64,000 nt of DNA, taken from Magnetospirillum aberrantis SpK (GTDB lineage Bacteria > Pseudomonadota > Alphaproteobacteria > Rhodospirillales > Magnetospirillaceae). The position numbers and the translations under genes are program-made. The stretch lies in assembly GCF_011022235.1 (NCBI RefSeq), contig NZ_JAAIYP010000040.1, positions 1-64,000 on the forward strand, in the 5' to 3' direction. The number at the start of each line of letters is the position of its first letter. The first letter of the stretch is position 1. The notes under the pieces are model-generated. The model searched no databases, was not told where the DNA came from, and saw nothing but the letters and a program-made list of their open reading frames with translations. This document shows positions 1 to 7,635 of this stretch, in pieces.

Positions 1-182
1 CTGGCGAGGTGCTGCCCGCCATCCGCAAGACCGGCGGCTACGGTGTCTCCCACGATGGCATTACCCTTCCCCACCAACGCCGCCGCGCCCCGGTGCTGGG
101 GCGGTCGGCAGCGACCAATGTCAATCTCGATCTGGCCGAAAGCTCCCTGGGACGACACGAACTGCGCGTCGGCTGTGGGCAC
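1..182 (-). CDS. Possible 5' part of an unknown gene running off the left edge
   Basis: A reading frame on the minus strand stays open from a GTG at 180-182 to the left edge, with mostly G or C at third codon positions. It encodes about 60 residues including a glycine- and alanine-rich stretch (VGKGNAIVGDTVAAGL). No clear ribosome binding site precedes the GTG and I do not recognise the protein. A 69-codon plus-strand frame over the same bases is the alternative; neither can be settled without sequence to the left. Confidence 0.2.
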   Translation of the reverse strand, partial: MPTADAQFVSSQGAFGQIEIDIGRCRPPQHRGAAALVGKGNAIVGDTVAAGLADGGQHLA

Positions 183-231
183 CCTAAGGGGGATGCATCA
201 GGGGATGTCAGGGCTTAAAATTCAGAGAAAA

Positions 232-313
<82 letters not shown>

Positions 314-391
314 TCGCAACAAGGTGCGGGACGAGGTTTATAGCGCGTCTCGGGGCAGTTGGCAAAGGGGGAAACGCGCGGGGTGTGGGGC

Positions 392-427
392 GGCAGAGGT
401 CGCAGGTTCGAACCCGACCGGCTGCGC
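392..427 (+). pseudogene. Inverted relic of a tRNA-Arg 3' half
   Basis: On the plus strand 32 of 36 bases match the 3' half of the tRNA-Arg at 232-308, from the anticodon stem (GGCAG) through the T loop (TTCGAA) to the acceptor stem. Orientation is opposite to the intact gene, and no matching 5' half or CCA is present. The T stem no longer pairs well, so it is not a functional tRNA. It is probably a scar of another integration or rearrangement at this tRNA family. Confidence 0.6.
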
Positions 428-457
428 GGGTGTGGCCGGGGTGTGCCGGGGGGCACC

Positions 458-1342
458 CTATATGTGAGTCGGTGCGTGGCCCTTGCAGGTGGCTACAAAC
501 TCATGGCCCAAAGGGGAAAGTTCTGCCCAACTTATCTCTAGCCACACAGGCCATCCTCCGGGTCCATCTGGAAGATCAAATTTTACGTTTTCAAGTGAAA
601 CCAATGCGGCTCTTTGTAGAAATGGGATTGATTCGGCGTTTGGGTTTGTTGACTTGTGTCCAAATTTCATATTGTGCACTCCCCACAAAAAACTGATCTC
701 ACCTGCCATGCGTCCGTTGATATTTATAAATCTAAATATTTCATCTATTATATTTGTGATTCTGCTGGGGTCTTTTTTGGTTAGGCGGATCAGTGTTTCA
801 TTGAGATCGTCCGCACCCTCAACGCTTGAAAAATACTCCTCAGCGGCTAGTGTCATATTGTGAACATACGATTCATATACTCCTCCTTGGATGAAGTCGT
901 CTCGATAAAATGCGTGGGGTGTTTTCCCTGAGCGTCTTGACCAATAGGTGTCATACAGGTCGTCCAAAATTTTCACACTAGGTGCGTCTATTTCAGAAAG
1001 TATGTTTATAAAAACATGCTTATTTATACTGTATTTATCCGAAGTGGATGCCAGTAGGTGGGCCCATTTTTCTCGTAGGCCGTCGTCGGCATCGCCAAGT
1101 GAACATTTTTCAAGAAAGGGAACTAGGAACTTTAGAGGGATTTCCGTAGCAATAATTCCTCTCTCGCTCATGATATTTGATGCGACATTAAGAACTTCAA
1201 TGGCGCTCTTCCACCTATAGAATCTTATTTTGTCTGATAAAAAATCAGATGCCTCTGCTAATGGTCCAATGAGCCTCTGGACGAATGAGAGGGCGTTGGC
1301 GGATGCTTCTTCTCCAACTTTTATATCTATTTTTGTTTCCAT
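458..1342 (-). CDS. Abi-alpha family (DUF4393) protein, putative phage defence
   Basis: A 294-residue protein. The N-terminal part ([10 protein letters not shown] at about 4-13, then [15 protein letters not shown] at about 37-51 and [14 protein letters not shown] at about 68-81) has the pattern of the Abi-alpha/DUF4393 family (PF14337), named after abortive-infection proteins. The C-terminal half is less conserved and contains a short hydrophobic stretch. The ATG at 1342 follows a weak GAGG. The gene is visibly AT-rich (many tatatt/aaat runs) compared with the GC-rich surroundings, which points to recent transfer as element cargo. The biochemical mechanism of this family is not established to my knowledge, so the defence role is inferred from family naming and from the element context. 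Confidence 0.65.
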   Translation of the reverse strand: METKIDIKVGEEASANALSFVQRLIGPLAEASDFLSDKIRFYRWKSAIEVLNVASNIMSERGIIATEIPLKFLVPFLEKCSLGDADDGLREKWAHLLASTSDKYSINKHVFINILSEIDAPSVKILDDLYDTYWSRRSGKTPHAFYRDDFIQGGVYESYVHNMTLAAEEYFSSVEGADDLNETLIRLTKKDPSRITNIIDEIFRFININGRMAGEISFLWGVHNMKFGHKSTNPNAESIPFLQRAALVSLENVKFDLPDGPGGWPVWLEISWAELSPLGHEFVATCKGHAPTHI

Positions 1343-1946
1343 TGGGGGCCTCTATATCATGCAAATTTATCATTACAGGCGTCGAATTCAGTCTGCGCTG
1401 CGAATGGATTGGCCGAGGGCTGTCCCGGTTTCGGCATTGCTCAGCATGTATTCCTCATTCAGTCCTGCCGGGTTGGTGAGTGCTAAGTTCGTATAGAGTG
1501 TCAAGGGTGAACGCGGGTTGTGCTTGAACCGTCGATCCGGCTGCCGGAGCCGCTCAAATTGAGCTGCACCCTTGGAAAGAGCGTGAATGTGTGCCGAAAT
1601 CGGAAGCTCATTCCCACCGCCAGATAGACCATCTCCGATGGGTGCGATGTTGTCACCGCAATCATCGGGCGAGCAAGCGTTAAGGCTTATACGTGAACCC
1701 TAAACATGGCTCTGTCTCTGCCTCCCACCCTATAAGCCTGATTCCCTCGTCCGGCGTTTTCGATGCTCCGTCGCGTTTTTATCGCGATCCGGTGCTTCCT
1801 GGTGGGGTTTGCTCGTTCTCCCCTCTTTCAGGGCAAGTCCATGATCCACATGACTGGAAAAATGGAGAAGGAAGCTCCCGAACCTCAGACGGCAAGCTGT
1901 GATAGCGGGACGCCGGTTCTCCAACAATGCGGGAGCCACTGATACC
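1343..1946. other. 604-bp stretch without a convincing gene
   Basis: This interval separates the divergent DUF4393 gene and the small membrane protein, so both promoters should lie here. The first part is mixed in base composition and the rest GC-rich. Short frames exist on both strands, but none has a recognisable product together with a ribosome binding site. A small inverted repeat (CGGCT-gccgg-AGCCG) lies near 1537. Confidence 0.4.
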
Positions 1947-2414
1947 ATGGACGGTGAACTTGCCCTGAATCTCATGTTTTGGCCCTTGGCGATTCTCGCC
2001 ACCCATTCCTTGTATATCCGCAACCGTCACCACCCTGCCTGGACACCGTGGAAGGCGACGGCAACCTTCCTGTGGAATCTCGCTTGGCCCACGATCCTGG
2101 TGCTGGCGGGAGTGGTCGGGGTCGTATTCGCGATTGGCGGAACGAACCTACCGGGCCTCAGCACCGGACTTGCGCCTGTCATCACCCTGGGAGCGTTGAT
2201 TCCTATTTTCCTGCGAGCCAAGCGCATCATCCTGGCCCCGCCAGGCCACCGAGGCCCCATACGTGACGGCGAGGCAACAGGATGGGATCGCGCCGCAGAA
2301 CAGCGCCTAGAGAAGAACCGGACCATACAGCGCACCAAAAACACTCACCGGCTGGAGCGAATGGGGATGGCGTTGGGCCGGACGCTCAGGGGATTTCTGA
2401 GGCCGCGACGATGA
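1947..2414 (+). CDS. Small membrane protein of unknown function
   Basis: 155 residues from the ATG at 1947, which is preceded by GGGAG about 12 bp upstream; an in-frame GTG at 1899 would add 16 residues but has no visible ribosome binding site. Three hydrophobic segments are predicted by eye (about residues 5-20, 36-58 and 66-84), followed by a strongly basic cytoplasmic tail of about 65 residues rich in Arg and Lys. I do not recognise the family. It lies in the tRNA-Arg element between the DUF4393 gene and two other unknown genes. Two-component defence or immunity roles are possible, but nothing in the sequence shows it. Confidence 0.55.
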   Translation: MDGELALNLMFWPLAILATHSLYIRNRHHPAWTPWKATATFLWNLAWPTILVLAGVVGVVFAIGGTNLPGLSTGLAPVITLGALIPIFLRAKRIILAPPGHRGPIRDGEATGWDRAAEQRLEKNRTIQRTKNTHRLERMGMALGRTLRGFLRPRR

Positions 2415-2452
2415 GGCTGCGCGCTCTGCCGGGTTGATGTATCCATCCTCTC

Positions 2453-2953
2453 ATGAGCAAGCCCAAGAAACGCGACAGCGCCTACTGGCTCGGAAGGCTG
2501 GAGCGCGAGCATCCGGCGATCTTCGACCGTCTGCGGTCGGGTGCCATCCCCAGCGTGCGTGCCGCGTGTGCCGAGGCTGGGTTGATACGTCTACCCTCGC
2601 GTCTGGATGCCCTGAAACGGGAATGGGCGCGGGCGTCATCGTCCGAGCGGGCTGCGTTCATGGCCTGGGTCAAGGGGGCGCTGCCGCCCCGGCCCATTGT
2701 GGTATCGATTCCCGTTGTGCTGACCGGTCCGGATGGCACCCTGCTGCCCGAGGTGATCGACCGGATCAAGGCGATCATGGCGAGGCCGGGACCGTTCGGG
2801 CCGGGGCGGGCGCCACACGGTCGCATCATGTCAGCGATGGGCTACGCGCGCTCCAGCACGCGCCTCGCCAACGCCCTGGACCGCCGGGGCAAGCCCGATG
2901 GGGACTTCCTTGATCGACTACGGGCATGGATGGTCGCCGCTGAGAGGGCTTGA
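2453..2953 (+). CDS. Hypothetical element protein
   Basis: 166 residues, basic, no signal peptide or membrane segment. It begins MSKPKKRDSAYWLGRLE and contains a short repeated R-L-rich pattern (LEREHPAIFDRLRSG, then RAACAEAGLIRLPSRLDAL) that could form a helix-turn-helix-like DNA-binding region, although I cannot assign a family. Codon usage is GC-rich like the host. No strong ribosome binding site is visible before the ATG. It precedes the next unknown gene in the same direction, with a 255-bp gap in which I see no gene. Confidence 0.5.
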   Translation: MSKPKKRDSAYWLGRLEREHPAIFDRLRSGAIPSVRAACAEAGLIRLPSRLDALKREWARASSSERAAFMAWVKGALPPRPIVVSIPVVLTGPDGTLLPEVIDRIKAIMARPGPFGPGRAPHGRIMSAMGYARSSTRLANALDRRGKPDGDFLDRLRAWMVAAERA

Positions 2954-3208
2954 GGCCCAAATACCAAAATTTCCGGGCGTTTCAGGTTGAACTGGCTTGG
3001 CATTTTCTGGGATTCCCAGGTCGGCCCTGTAAGGCTGGGCACGAAACCATGCGCCACACAGGCTGCATCCCCATCGAAGGGAACGATGGTTCCTAGGACT
3101 TCACCCGTGCGTAAAGTTGCCGCGCGCATCGAGCGGTCCCGCCGCTATGATTCCAGACATCGCCCGCTGACTGGCGGTGGGCGTCAGTCATAGGGGGGGC
3201 AAGGTGGC

Positions 3209-3967
3209 ATGAGTGAATGGGATTCGCTGATCTGTGGGGACGAGCCGTCTTGCCTTGCCAGCCCCAAGGTCTACATGGTGATCGATTGCCCCAGTTGTCG
3301 GTCGTTCGCCGCCTGCTCTCGGGAGATTGAGCGGCGCTACCCCGGTATTCACGAACGCATCACCTACAAACAGGCATTCCGGGAGATGCTCGGCAAGGCG
3401 CGCGAGAGCGTCCAACGGTCATTGCGGCGTAACCGGGAGCAGGATGCGCTGGTTGCGGAGCAGCGGGCGGAACTGCGGCAGCAGGCGTTGAGAGGGCTTC
3501 CCCCGGCGCGGCCCTGTCTGACTGAGGCCGAACGCAAGCGTGCGTGGCGTGACGCCCGCCAGCGGGTCAAAGCGGATGCTTACCCTCGGCTCGATGATGG
3601 GGCGATGAACACGGCCACGACACAGAGACATCTGGCGCTGAGCGAGGCATTGCGTTGTCGTCCCCTGTCGCCGAAGTTGCGTCACCTTGTCGGGCGCGAG
3701 CGGGAATTGGCGCTGGCGTGGCGGGCGTGGGAAGAGGGCCAGGTGCCCGAGGGTGAGCGGAGGCCCGGGCGCCCCAATCCGGTATCGCGCGCCGCGTGGT
3801 GCTTCGATGTGCTCAGTGGACTGGAACCGGGGAGCACCACTCCCGCGGCCATGCGGCGGAAGATCAAGGTCGTGGAGGCGTTGGAGGAGACAGTGTGGCG
3901 CGACTGCATCCCGGGGATGTCATCCAACCCCGTCGAAAAAGTGTCCCAGGGCGCTACATTTATATAG
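3209..3967 (+). CDS. Hypothetical element protein with CPSC motif
   Basis: 252 residues, soluble and very Arg-rich. AAGGTGG lies about 5 bp before the ATG. An early CPSC...C cluster (residues about 28-36) may bind metal. The middle (about 70-120) is rich in Arg, Gln and Ala and probably forms a long helix or coiled coil. The gene ends in an unusually AT-rich stop region (TTTATATAG), followed by an AT-rich spacer unlike the gene itself. I do not recognise the family; a replication or regulatory role for the element is conceivable from its position but is not shown by the sequence. Confidence 0.5.
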   Translation: MSEWDSLICGDEPSCLASPKVYMVIDCPSCRSFAACSREIERRYPGIHERITYKQAFREMLGKARESVQRSLRRNREQDALVAEQRAELRQQALRGLPPARPCLTEAERKRAWRDARQRVKADAYPRLDDGAMNTATTQRHLALSEALRCRPLSPKLRHLVGRERELALAWRAWEEGQVPEGERRPGRPNPVSRAAWCFDVLSGLEPGSTTPAAMRRKIKVVEALEETVWRDCIPGMSSNPVEKVSQGATFI

Positions 3968-4136
3968 TTACTATTTAAGAGATAAGTGTTGGTTGTGGAG
4001 AATAAGAAGGAATAGAAGGTGTAAACAGTTCCCACACCGGGGGACAGATTTTGTGCGGGGTAAGCATATCTCTCCGGGAGTCCTTCTTGCTGCCCTGTTT
4101 TTCTGGGCTGTGGAGAGCTTTCCTCCTCCTCCCTTC

Positions 4137-4407
4137 TCGGGGTGCGGAAAGCCCTCTCCGGGGCGTCAGCGGCCACCGGAACGGCTCTGGGGGCTATCCC
4201 AGTCGCCCCCACCAAGTCCTCGGCCAGCAGGTGGGTATAGCGCTTGAGCATGGTCAGCGTCTTGTGGCCGCTGATGGTGCTGACCTCCATGATGTCCAGG
4301 ATCGCTCAAACGCTCGCAGGTGCCCCAATCTCGCGCCCGCCCCTCGGGGTGCGGAAAGTCCTCTCCGGGGTGCCACCGTCTACCGGAACGGTTTTGAGGG
4401 CTATCCT
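4137..4407. repeat. Two 64-bp direct repeats flanking the integrase fragment
   Basis: Bases 4137-4200 and 4344-4407 match at 54 of 64 positions; both begin TCGGGGTGCGGAAAG and contain ACCGGAACGG. Between them lies the 92-bp duplicate of the integrase 3' end. The arrangement suggests a tandem duplication or a remnant of an older integration, and the copies have since diverged. Confidence 0.6.
4209..4300 (-). pseudogene. Duplicated 3' fragment of the element integrase
   Basis: This 92-bp stretch matches 5244-5335, the 3' end of the integrase gene, at 86 of 92 positions. It keeps the SGHKTLT and KRYTHL boxes with the catalytic tyrosine, then shifts frame just before the normal stop and reads into unrelated sequence. 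Upstream of EVSTISGHK the similarity ends abruptly, so no full recombinase remains. The third-position differences show it is not a very recent copy. Confidence 0.75.
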
Positions 4408-4450
4408 GGGTGCGTGCGGAGAGGGGGCTGAGAAGTTCTGTGGCGGCGCT

Positions 4451-4828
4451 TTATTTCCCGTTTCCGCATACGCTGATGTCGGACATGCTCACGCCCTCGT
4501 CCCAGACCTTGGGGTCGGCGTGGAAGGCGCCAGCGGTGTCCTTGACGTAGACCGCCGTGAACACCCGCTTGCCGACATAAGCGCCCATCTTGTTCTTGGC
4601 GTTGACCGTGCCGCAGACCACACCAACCCCGGCGCCGCGCTCGACTAAGCGGTCGTAGGTGAACTTGGCGCTGTAGGGGTCGTTCAGCACGTCTTCGAAC
4701 GCTACGTCGATGGCTTTCTTCAGCTTGCCGTCGATAGGTGCGCTCAGCGCCGTTGCGCTGGTCATCAGTATGGTTCCGGCGGCGGCGGACAAAATCGTCA
4801 GCAGTTTCAAACAGGTGTTCCCACTCAT
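4451..4828 (-). CDS. Secreted small protein, DPYSAKF/CG-VNAKN type
   Basis: 125 residues with a signal peptide (basic start, then LLTILSAAAGTILM and an Ala-rich end near residue 30). The mature part has a DVLNDPYSAKF segment and a VVCGTVNAKNKMGAYVG segment; this pairing is a recurring pattern in small periplasmic or secreted proteins of plasmids and prophages, where the two Cys may form a disulfide. The exact function is unknown. It is divergent from the XRE regulator, and both may be controlled from the 141-bp region between them. Confidence 0.6.
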   Translation of the reverse strand: MSGNTCLKLLTILSAAAGTILMTSATALSAPIDGKLKKAIDVAFEDVLNDPYSAKFTYDRLVERGAGVGVVCGTVNAKNKMGAYVGKRVFTAVYVKDTAGAFHADPKVWDEGVSMSDISVCGNGK

Positions 4829-4897
4829 AGTTTCCTCTTGGTTTGGTGATGCAAGGAGAGGGGCTTCAACACCCCTTGGAGTTGCACGAAGTTAGCT

Positions 4898-4920
4898 GGA
4901 TATCGGAATTTTCGATATCC
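4898..4920. promoter_or_regulatory. Palindromic operator candidate
   Basis: GGATATCG and CGATATCC form perfect 8-bp inverted arms around a 7-bp AT-rich centre (GAATTTT). It lies in the divergent region between the secreted protein gene and the XRE regulator, about 50 bp before the regulator start, which is the usual place for an autoregulatory XRE operator. Confidence 0.5.
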
Positions 4921-4942
4921 GATTTTCCGATTTACTCAACCT

Positions 4943-4960
4943 TCCGACCCTTCGGTCGGA
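4943..4960. promoter_or_regulatory. Hairpin before the XRE gene
   Basis: TCCGACC and GGTCGGA pair perfectly around a CTTC loop, 9 bp before the GTG start at 4970. It could mask the start in the mRNA or be a second operator; no T run follows, so it is not a standard terminator. Confidence 0.35.
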
Positions 4961-4969
4961 GCGCAAGGC

Positions 4970-5215
4970 GTGTGGGTTCCCCCTGAGCAGCATAAGATCG
5001 TTGGCGGCGCCCTCGCTGGCTTGCGGAAGCGTGCCGGGCTCAAGCAGCAGGATGTGGCCGAGCGCCTGGGGAAACCACAGTCGTTTGTCTCTGCTTATGA
5101 AGCCGGGCAGCGGCGCATTGATGTTCTGGAGCTGGCGCGCATTGCTCAAGCGCTCGGCCTTGAGCCCGAGCATGTCTTCGGCGAAATCATGCGGATTGTG
5201 CCTCCAGGGGCGTAA
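4970..5215 (+). CDS. XRE-family (Cro/C1-type HTH) regulator
   Basis: 81 residues with one helix-turn-helix domain. The pattern LAGLRKRAGLKQQDVAERLG, then QSFVSAYEAGQR and LARIAQALGLEP, is typical of HTH_3/XRE proteins, with the recognition helix around residues 36-46. It starts with GTG at 4970. It is tail-to-tail with the integrase (5230) and divergent from the secreted protein gene. A single-domain regulator next to an integrase usually controls excision or cargo; the perfect palindrome at 4898-4920 is its likely site. Confidence 0.85.
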   Translation: MWVPPEQHKIVGGALAGLRKRAGLKQQDVAERLGKPQSFVSAYEAGQRRIDVLELARIAQALGLEPEHVFGEIMRIVPPGA

Positions 5216-5229
5216 CGACGGCATTGCCG

Positions 5230-6222
5230 TCAGCCCAGCCGCCCCACCAAGTCTTCTGCCCGCAGGTGGGTGTAGCGCTTGAGCATGGTCAGGGTCTTGT
5301 GGCCGCTGATGGTGCTGACCTCCATGATGTCGAGGCCCTTCTCGAACAGCCGCGAGACGGCTTCGTGGCGCAGGTCGTGGATGTGCAGATCGCCCACCCC
5401 GGCACGCTGGCGCAGATGCTCCCAGGCGAGCCGGATGGCGTTGGCCGAAACGGGGAGGACGCGCTCGGCGTCGCGGTCGGGTTGCTGCATCAACCCGGTC
5501 AGCGTCTCGACGGCCCGTGACGATAGCGGCACGTCGCGGCACTCCCCGTTCTTGGTGATCAACAGATGGGCGATGCGGCGCTCCAGGTCCACGTCCTCCC
5601 ACCGCAGCCCGAGAATTTCACCCCGGCGCATGCCCGTCTCGACCGCCAGGACGATCAGGGGCTTCATCCACGGGTTCCGGCCCTTGTCAGCGGCGGCCAG
5701 CAGCTTGGCCTCCTCGTCGCCCTCCAGACGCCGGGAGCGGCCCTTGGGCGCGCTGGGGCGCCGCACCAGCTTGGCGGGGTTGCGGGCAAGGTGGATGCCC
5801 CATTCGCGCTGGGCCACATCGAGGGCGTGGCTGATGGTGTTCAACTCGCGGATGATCGTCGCCGGGGCCACGGTCTGGAGGCGCTGGTCACGATAGGCGG
5901 CAAGGTCGGTGCTGGACAGCAGGGCCAGCGTCCGGTGGCAGACATCCCGGCGCAGCATGGCGTTGATGCGGATGGCTTCGGTCTTGGCCGAGCGCTTGGT
6001 GGGCGTGATCTCGTCGCGGTAACGGCGCAGGATGTCGCCCAGGGTGGTTTGCTCGGCGATCTTGGTGTCGGGGACGTAGCCGGATACGTCCACCTGGGCC
6101 TCCAGGTCGCGCGCCCACTTCTCGGCGTCGGACTTCTTGTCGAAGCTCTTGCTGCGCGGCGCGATACCCTTGCGCCGCACCATCGCCTGCCACTTGCCCC
6201 GGAGCTTCCTGATCGTCGCCAT
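5230..6222 (-). CDS. Tyrosine-type site-specific integrase of the tRNA-Arg element
   Basis: 330 residues from the ATG at 6222 (MATIRKLRGKW); a longer frame upstream lacks the family's usual start. It has an N-terminal AP2-like arm-binding region (about 1-60), a SAM-like core-binding domain (about 65-160) and the catalytic domain. The catalytic set is visible: Arg near 199 (TGMRRGEIL), His-x-x-Arg near 285 (HDLRHE), His near 305 (SGHKTL) and the nucleophile Tyr near 315 (RYTHL). It should recombine the 46-bp repeat at tRNA-Arg. All key residues are present, so it is probably active. A partial copy of its 3' end lies at 4209-4300. Confidence 0.93.
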   Translation of the reverse strand: MATIRKLRGKWQAMVRRKGIAPRSKSFDKKSDAEKWARDLEAQVDVSGYVPDTKIAEQTTLGDILRRYRDEITPTKRSAKTEAIRINAMLRRDVCHRTLALLSSTDLAAYRDQRLQTVAPATIIRELNTISHALDVAQREWGIHLARNPAKLVRRPSAPKGRSRRLEGDEEAKLLAAADKGRNPWMKPLIVLAVETGMRRGEILGLRWEDVDLERRIAHLLITKNGECRDVPLSSRAVETLTGLMQQPDRDAERVLPVSANAIRLAWEHLRQRAGVGDLHIHDLRHEAVSRLFEKGLDIMEVSTISGHKTLTMLKRYTHLRAEDLVGRLG

Positions 6223-6292
6223 CGTCCTCGTCCCTGATGCTGTCGTGCTCGACAGAGGGATTGAAGGATGCCACCGACTCGGTGCCAAGGAC

Positions 6293-7267
6293 TTAGCCAG
6301 CCGGGATGATCGGTTTGTCAGGCGAGTGAGGGCCGGGGACCAATCCAGCCGCAACTACTGTAGCGGCGCCAAGGACATGCTTCTCCTGATCGTCGAAGAA
6401 GATGTGCGCCCCGAATGCCTTCAGGAATGGGGCTTTCGCATGTCGGCCGACGAAGTGAGCCTCGTCAGCGGGCGTTCCCCAGGCCCGGAGAGTGTGGACC
6501 ACTCGTTCGTGTGCCGGGGCGTTGCGGGCGGTTACGATGGCGATGCGCACGCGGCTCGTGCCATTCGGGCGCATGAACCTCTCCCGCAGCACCGCCAGCT
6601 TGTTGAGGAAATTGCCGAAGGGGCCACTCTTCATCGGAACCTGAGCGTTCTGGCGCTCGTGGGCCAGGAATGCCTGTAGCCCTTGCGTCGCGTAGATTTG
6701 GTCAGATTCGGGACTAAACACCACAGCATCGCCATCGAAGGCGATCCGGACTTCATCCGCAGGGTCTTCGCTATGGTGGGCTGGTGGCGCTCCCAGTTTC
6801 GCGGACGCAGTTCCCCCTTCGACGGCGGCGCGAACGTCGCTATCGTCATTGGACAGAAAGAGGTCGACACCCCAGGCGTTGACATAGGGGGCAACGCTTC
6901 GCCCGCTGGTAAAGCTGCCGTGTTCGACCTGAATGCCGAGCTTTTCTGCGGAGTGGAGCGCGCGTAGCGACAGATCAGGCGAGTTCTTAGAGAGGAGAAT
7001 AACTTCGACGTTCTTCTCGTCTCCGGCAGCGTTCAACGAAAGCAGGCGATGCACGACGTCAAAAGCAGCGCCGGGGCGAAGAACCACCTTTTCTCGTTCC
7101 AACTGGAGGGCGGCATAAGCGACGACCCCTTCCCTCTCGAAGATGCGGTGTTCTTCCTCCAGGTCGAAAAGCGCCCGCGTAGACACTCCGACCAACAACG
7201 GAAGAGACGGACGCGCAATGCTTGTCTCTGAAGTCAATTCCGGCTCCCTCAACCTGACGGTGATCAA
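6293..7267 (-). CDS. 5'-nucleotidase, cN-I type (PF06189)
   Basis: 324 residues. It starts at a TTG (7267) with the family's usual opening MITVRLREPEL and keeps typical boxes: PLLVGVSTRALFDLEEE near residue 23, LLSKNSPDLSLRAL near 91, RIAFDGDAVVFSPES near 170, TARNAPAHERVVHTLRAWG near 246 and FGAHIFFDDQEKHV near 284. The family hydrolyses nucleoside monophosphates in the cytoplasm. Length is normal and no key block is missing. It sits at the right end of the tRNA-Arg element, just inside the repeat. That is an unusual place for a housekeeping nucleotidase, so a role in nucleotide pools during phage attack or element maintenance is possible but inferred. Confidence 0.88.
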   Translation of the reverse strand: MITVRLREPELTSETSIARPSLPLLVGVSTRALFDLEEEHRIFEREGVVAYAALQLEREKVVLRPGAAFDVVHRLLSLNAAGDEKNVEVILLSKNSPDLSLRALHSAEKLGIQVEHGSFTSGRSVAPYVNAWGVDLFLSNDDSDVRAAVEGGTASAKLGAPPAHHSEDPADEVRIAFDGDAVVFSPESDQIYATQGLQAFLAHERQNAQVPMKSGPFGNFLNKLAVLRERFMRPNGTSRVRIAIVTARNAPAHERVVHTLRAWGTPADEAHFVGRHAKAPFLKAFGAHIFFDDQEKHVLGAATVVAAGLVPGPHSPDKPIIPAG

Positions 7268-7448
7268 ACATCGTCGAATGTTGCGCTGGGCCAGTCAACC
7301 ATTAGACGGGATTGAGGTGCGTGCCGGGGGCGGATGTGGCTTTTTCGTGCCGCTGGCGAAGCTGCCACAGCAATCCGCACGAGCAGCGACGCGGCAACGT
7401 CGCAGGCGGCAAGGATTGGTGTCTTGGGAGGGGTGGCTTATCCGGCCA

Positions 7449-7494
<46 letters not shown>

Positions 7495-7635
7495 CGATCA
7501 CGAATGATCGGAGAGGGGCGGAAGATACTGGAATTCTGCGGTGTTCGGCAAGCCCCTTTCTGGGGATAGCCAGCGTATGGCGAGGAGAACGAAACGTGGC
7601 GGGTGTTGCCAGTTGCCAGATATTGCCAGCTTGCC

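Noticed and set aside
3682-4290. 202-codon minus-strand frame that starts like an integrase
   Set aside because: Only the first part is the duplicated integrase end; the rest is out-of-frame antisense of the gene at 3209-3967. Treated as a fragment.
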